A stretch of 64,000 nt of DNA, from NCBI RefSeq assembly GCF_007990445.1, contig NZ_AP019841.1:62001-126000 (forward strand), read 5' to 3'. The position numbers and the translations under genes were made by a program. The notes beneath the pieces were generated by a model. The model was not told the origin of the DNA and did not search any database. It was given only the letters and a program-made list of their open reading frames with translations. This stretch comes from Leptotrichia wadei. Lineage in GTDB: Bacteria; Fusobacteriota; Fusobacteriia; Fusobacteriales; Leptotrichiaceae. How positions within the stretch are numbered: the stretch's first letter is position 1; every line of letters begins with the position of its first letter. This document shows, piece after piece, positions 62,330 through 64,000 of this stretch.

Positions 62330-64000
62330 TTACAAGTTCATATCATCAACATTATCCAAATATTCCTTAATTTTTGGAATTACAAAAGCCAATGTCCCTT
62401 CTTCAAACGGATTTTTCAAATTAGCTGATTTCATAAGTTCAAAGAATGGCTTGCTTCCTCCAAGTTTACATAAATTCAAATAATCTTGCCATGCTTTTTC
62501 TCTGTTTTCTCTTGATTTTATCCAGAATTGGAAGGCACATACTTGAGCTAGAGTGTAGTCGATGTAGTAAAATGGCGAACTGAAAATATGCCCTTGTCTA
62601 AACCAGAAAATTCCATTTTTTAATTCTTCGACTTCTCCGTAATCTCTTGTTGGTAAATATTTTTTTTCTATTTCAATCCATTTTTCACGACGTTCTTTTG
62701 GCGTAACTTCTGGATTTTCATACACCCAGTGCTGAAATTCATCGACAGTTACTCCGTAAGGAATAAATAAAAGAGCTTCTGATAAATGAATAAATTTATA
62801 TTTATCAGTATCATTTTCAAAAAACAAGTCCATCCACGGCCAAGTTAAAAATTCCATGCTCATCGAATGAATTTCACAAGCCTCATAAGATGGCCATAAG
62901 TATTCAGGCACTTCAAATCCACGGCTTTGGTAAACTTGGAAAGCATGTCCGGCTTCATGCGTCAAAACATCAATATCGTGTGAAGTTCCATTAAAATTGG
63001 CAAAAATAAATGGTGCCTTGTGTTCTGGAATATAAGTGCAGTATCCGCCGCTCATTTTCCCCTTTTTAGAAAGCAAGTCAAGCAAATTGTTTTCAGTCAT
63101 AAATGTAAAAAATTCATCAGTTTCTTTCGATAATTCCTTATACATTGTCTTCCCATTATTTAAAATCCATTCAGGCGACCCATGCGGATCAGCATTTCCA
63201 GAATTAAATTTTATAGCTTCATCATAAAATTTAAGTTTGTCCAATCCAAGTCTTTTCCCTTGTCTTTCACGAAGTTCGGTATGTAGCGGCACAATATTTT
63301 CAAGCACTTGCTTTCTGTAGCCTTCTACCATTTTTGCATCATATTCAAGTCTTGACAGTTGTTTATATCCAAATTCCACAAAATTTTTATATCCCATCTT
63401 TTGAGCCATTCTAGTTCTGACTTTTACAAGCGAATCATAAATGTTATCAAATTCATCTTGATTTTCAGCAAAAAACTGAGCAACTTTTTTAGCCGCTTCA
63501 ATTCTTACATTTCTGTCCTTTGACTGTGTGTAGGGAACCATTTGTGACAAATTAAGCTCTTTTCCATCAAAATCTATTTTTGCACTTGCAATTAATTTTG
63601 AATATTTACTAGATAATCTGTTTTCTTCTTGAGCATCTGGGATAATTTCAGGTGAAAATGTTTTCAATGTATTTTCTGCCAAATCAAATAAAAATTTTCC
63701 ATATTTTTTAACAAGTTCATCTTTAAATTTTGAATTTACAAGAGCCTTATAAAAGTCATTCGTAAACCCAAAAAGAATAGGGCTGATTTCATCCATATAC
63801 TCATTTTCCTTATCATAAAACTCATCATTTGTGTCAATGCTATGGCGAACCGAAACAAGTGTCTGCATAGTTTCAATATGATTTCTCAGTTTTATAATTT
63901 CATCAAATGCAGTAATCTGTCCTTCCACATTTTCAGCCTTTTCAAAACTTTCTATAAGCTCCGAAAAAATTTTTTTTATTTTTTCCAAATCCAAATGTTC
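62330..64000 (-). CDS. pepF: Oligoendopeptidase F-like M3 metallopeptidase (runs off the right edge)
   Basis: The zinc motif is in 'DVLTHEAGHAFQVYQSRG' (HEAGH). The M3 fold is evident in 'YCTYIPEHKAPFIFANFNGTSHD' and 'IHSMSMEFLTWPWMDLFFEND', the site of the third zinc ligand (Glu). It cleaves short peptides in the cytoplasm. The frame stays open to the last base of the window. A TTG at 63994 is not a credible start, so the first few residues lie beyond the edge. About 556 of a usual ~565 residues are present. Confidence 0.93.
   Translation of the reverse strand, partial: EHLDLEKIKKIFSELIESFEKAENVEGQITAFDEIIKLRNHIETMQTLVSVRHSIDTNDEFYDKENEYMDEISPILFGFTNDFYKALVNSKFKDELVKKYGKFLFDLAENTLKTFSPEIIPDAQEENRLSSKYSKLIASAKIDFDGKELNLSQMVPYTQSKDRNVRIEAAKKVAQFFAENQDEFDNIYDSLVKVRTRMAQKMGYKNFVEFGYKQLSRLEYDAKMVEGYRKQVLENIVPLHTELRERQGKRLGLDKLKFYDEAIKFNSGNADPHGSPEWILNNGKTMYKELSKETDEFFTFMTENNLLDLLSKKGKMSGGYCTYIPEHKAPFIFANFNGTSHDIDVLTHEAGHAFQVYQSRGFEVPEYLWPSYEACEIHSMSMEFLTWPWMDLFFENDTDKYKFIHLSEALLFIPYGVTVDEFQHWVYENPEVTPKERREKWIEIEKKYLPTRDYGEVEELKNGIFWFRQGHIFSSPFYYIDYTLAQVCAFQFWIKSRENREKAWQDYLNLCKLGGSKPFFELMKSANLKNPFEEGTLAFVIPKIKEYLDNVDDMNL

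Overview
The window comes from a very AT-rich, Gram-negative-type anaerobe. Lipoprotein and Sec signal peptides are common, cobalamin is made by the anaerobic (cobalt-early) route, and mevalonate-pathway genes are present. A Fusobacteriota genome of the Leptotrichia kind is my best guess. That is an inference from gene content, base composition and the tmRNA tag, not from a database match.

Layout. 1-5 kb: the end of cobyric acid synthase, cobD, two unknown genes, then hemA-hemC-cobA/hemD, which make the tetrapyrrole precursor. 7.5-11.4 kb: housekeeping genes (htrA, ffh) with structured non-coding stretches. 11.5-19.4 kb: cbiK, whose stop codon has been replaced by a 6.9-kb unit bounded by two IS481-type copies and a 26-bp direct repeat. 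The unit carries envelope genes and a broken IS5-type element. 19.4-28.9 kb: an adenosylcobalamin riboswitch and the cobalt/cobalamin cluster cbiM-N-Q-O-A-C-D-E-T, with cbiN split by an IStron-like element (group I intron plus tnpB). 29-46 kb: cbiL, cbiF and cbiG, separated by secreted or membrane proteins of unknown function, two tnpB insertion elements and several gene fragments. 46-64 kb: mostly housekeeping genes: tRNA-Gln, gapA, tmRNA, mevalonate kinase and decarboxylase, mutL, rlmH, lysS, flavodoxin, cysE, cysK and an M3 peptidase.

How the genes work together. HemA, HemC and the CobA-HemD fusion supply precorrin-2. CbiK inserts cobalt, CbiMNQO imports cobalt, and CbiL, F, G, D, E, T, C, A and P carry the corrin ring to cobyric acid. 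CobD makes the aminopropanol-phosphate side chain. CbiH and CbiJ are not in the window.

The most interesting content is a set of RNA-linked mobile elements. (1) An IStron-like element in cbiN: removal at the predicted splice sites restores cbiN in frame, and a 45-bp scar of a sister element lies upstream of lysS. (2) Two intact tnpB elements at TTTAAC targets. (3) A 195-bp tnpB-less derivative that keeps a promoter and the omega-RNA-like right end. (4) Solo or decayed ends of the same family. Two promoter-led structured non-coding regions (before hemA and beside htrA) and a repeat that sits 30-36 nt before four start codons are also unexplained.
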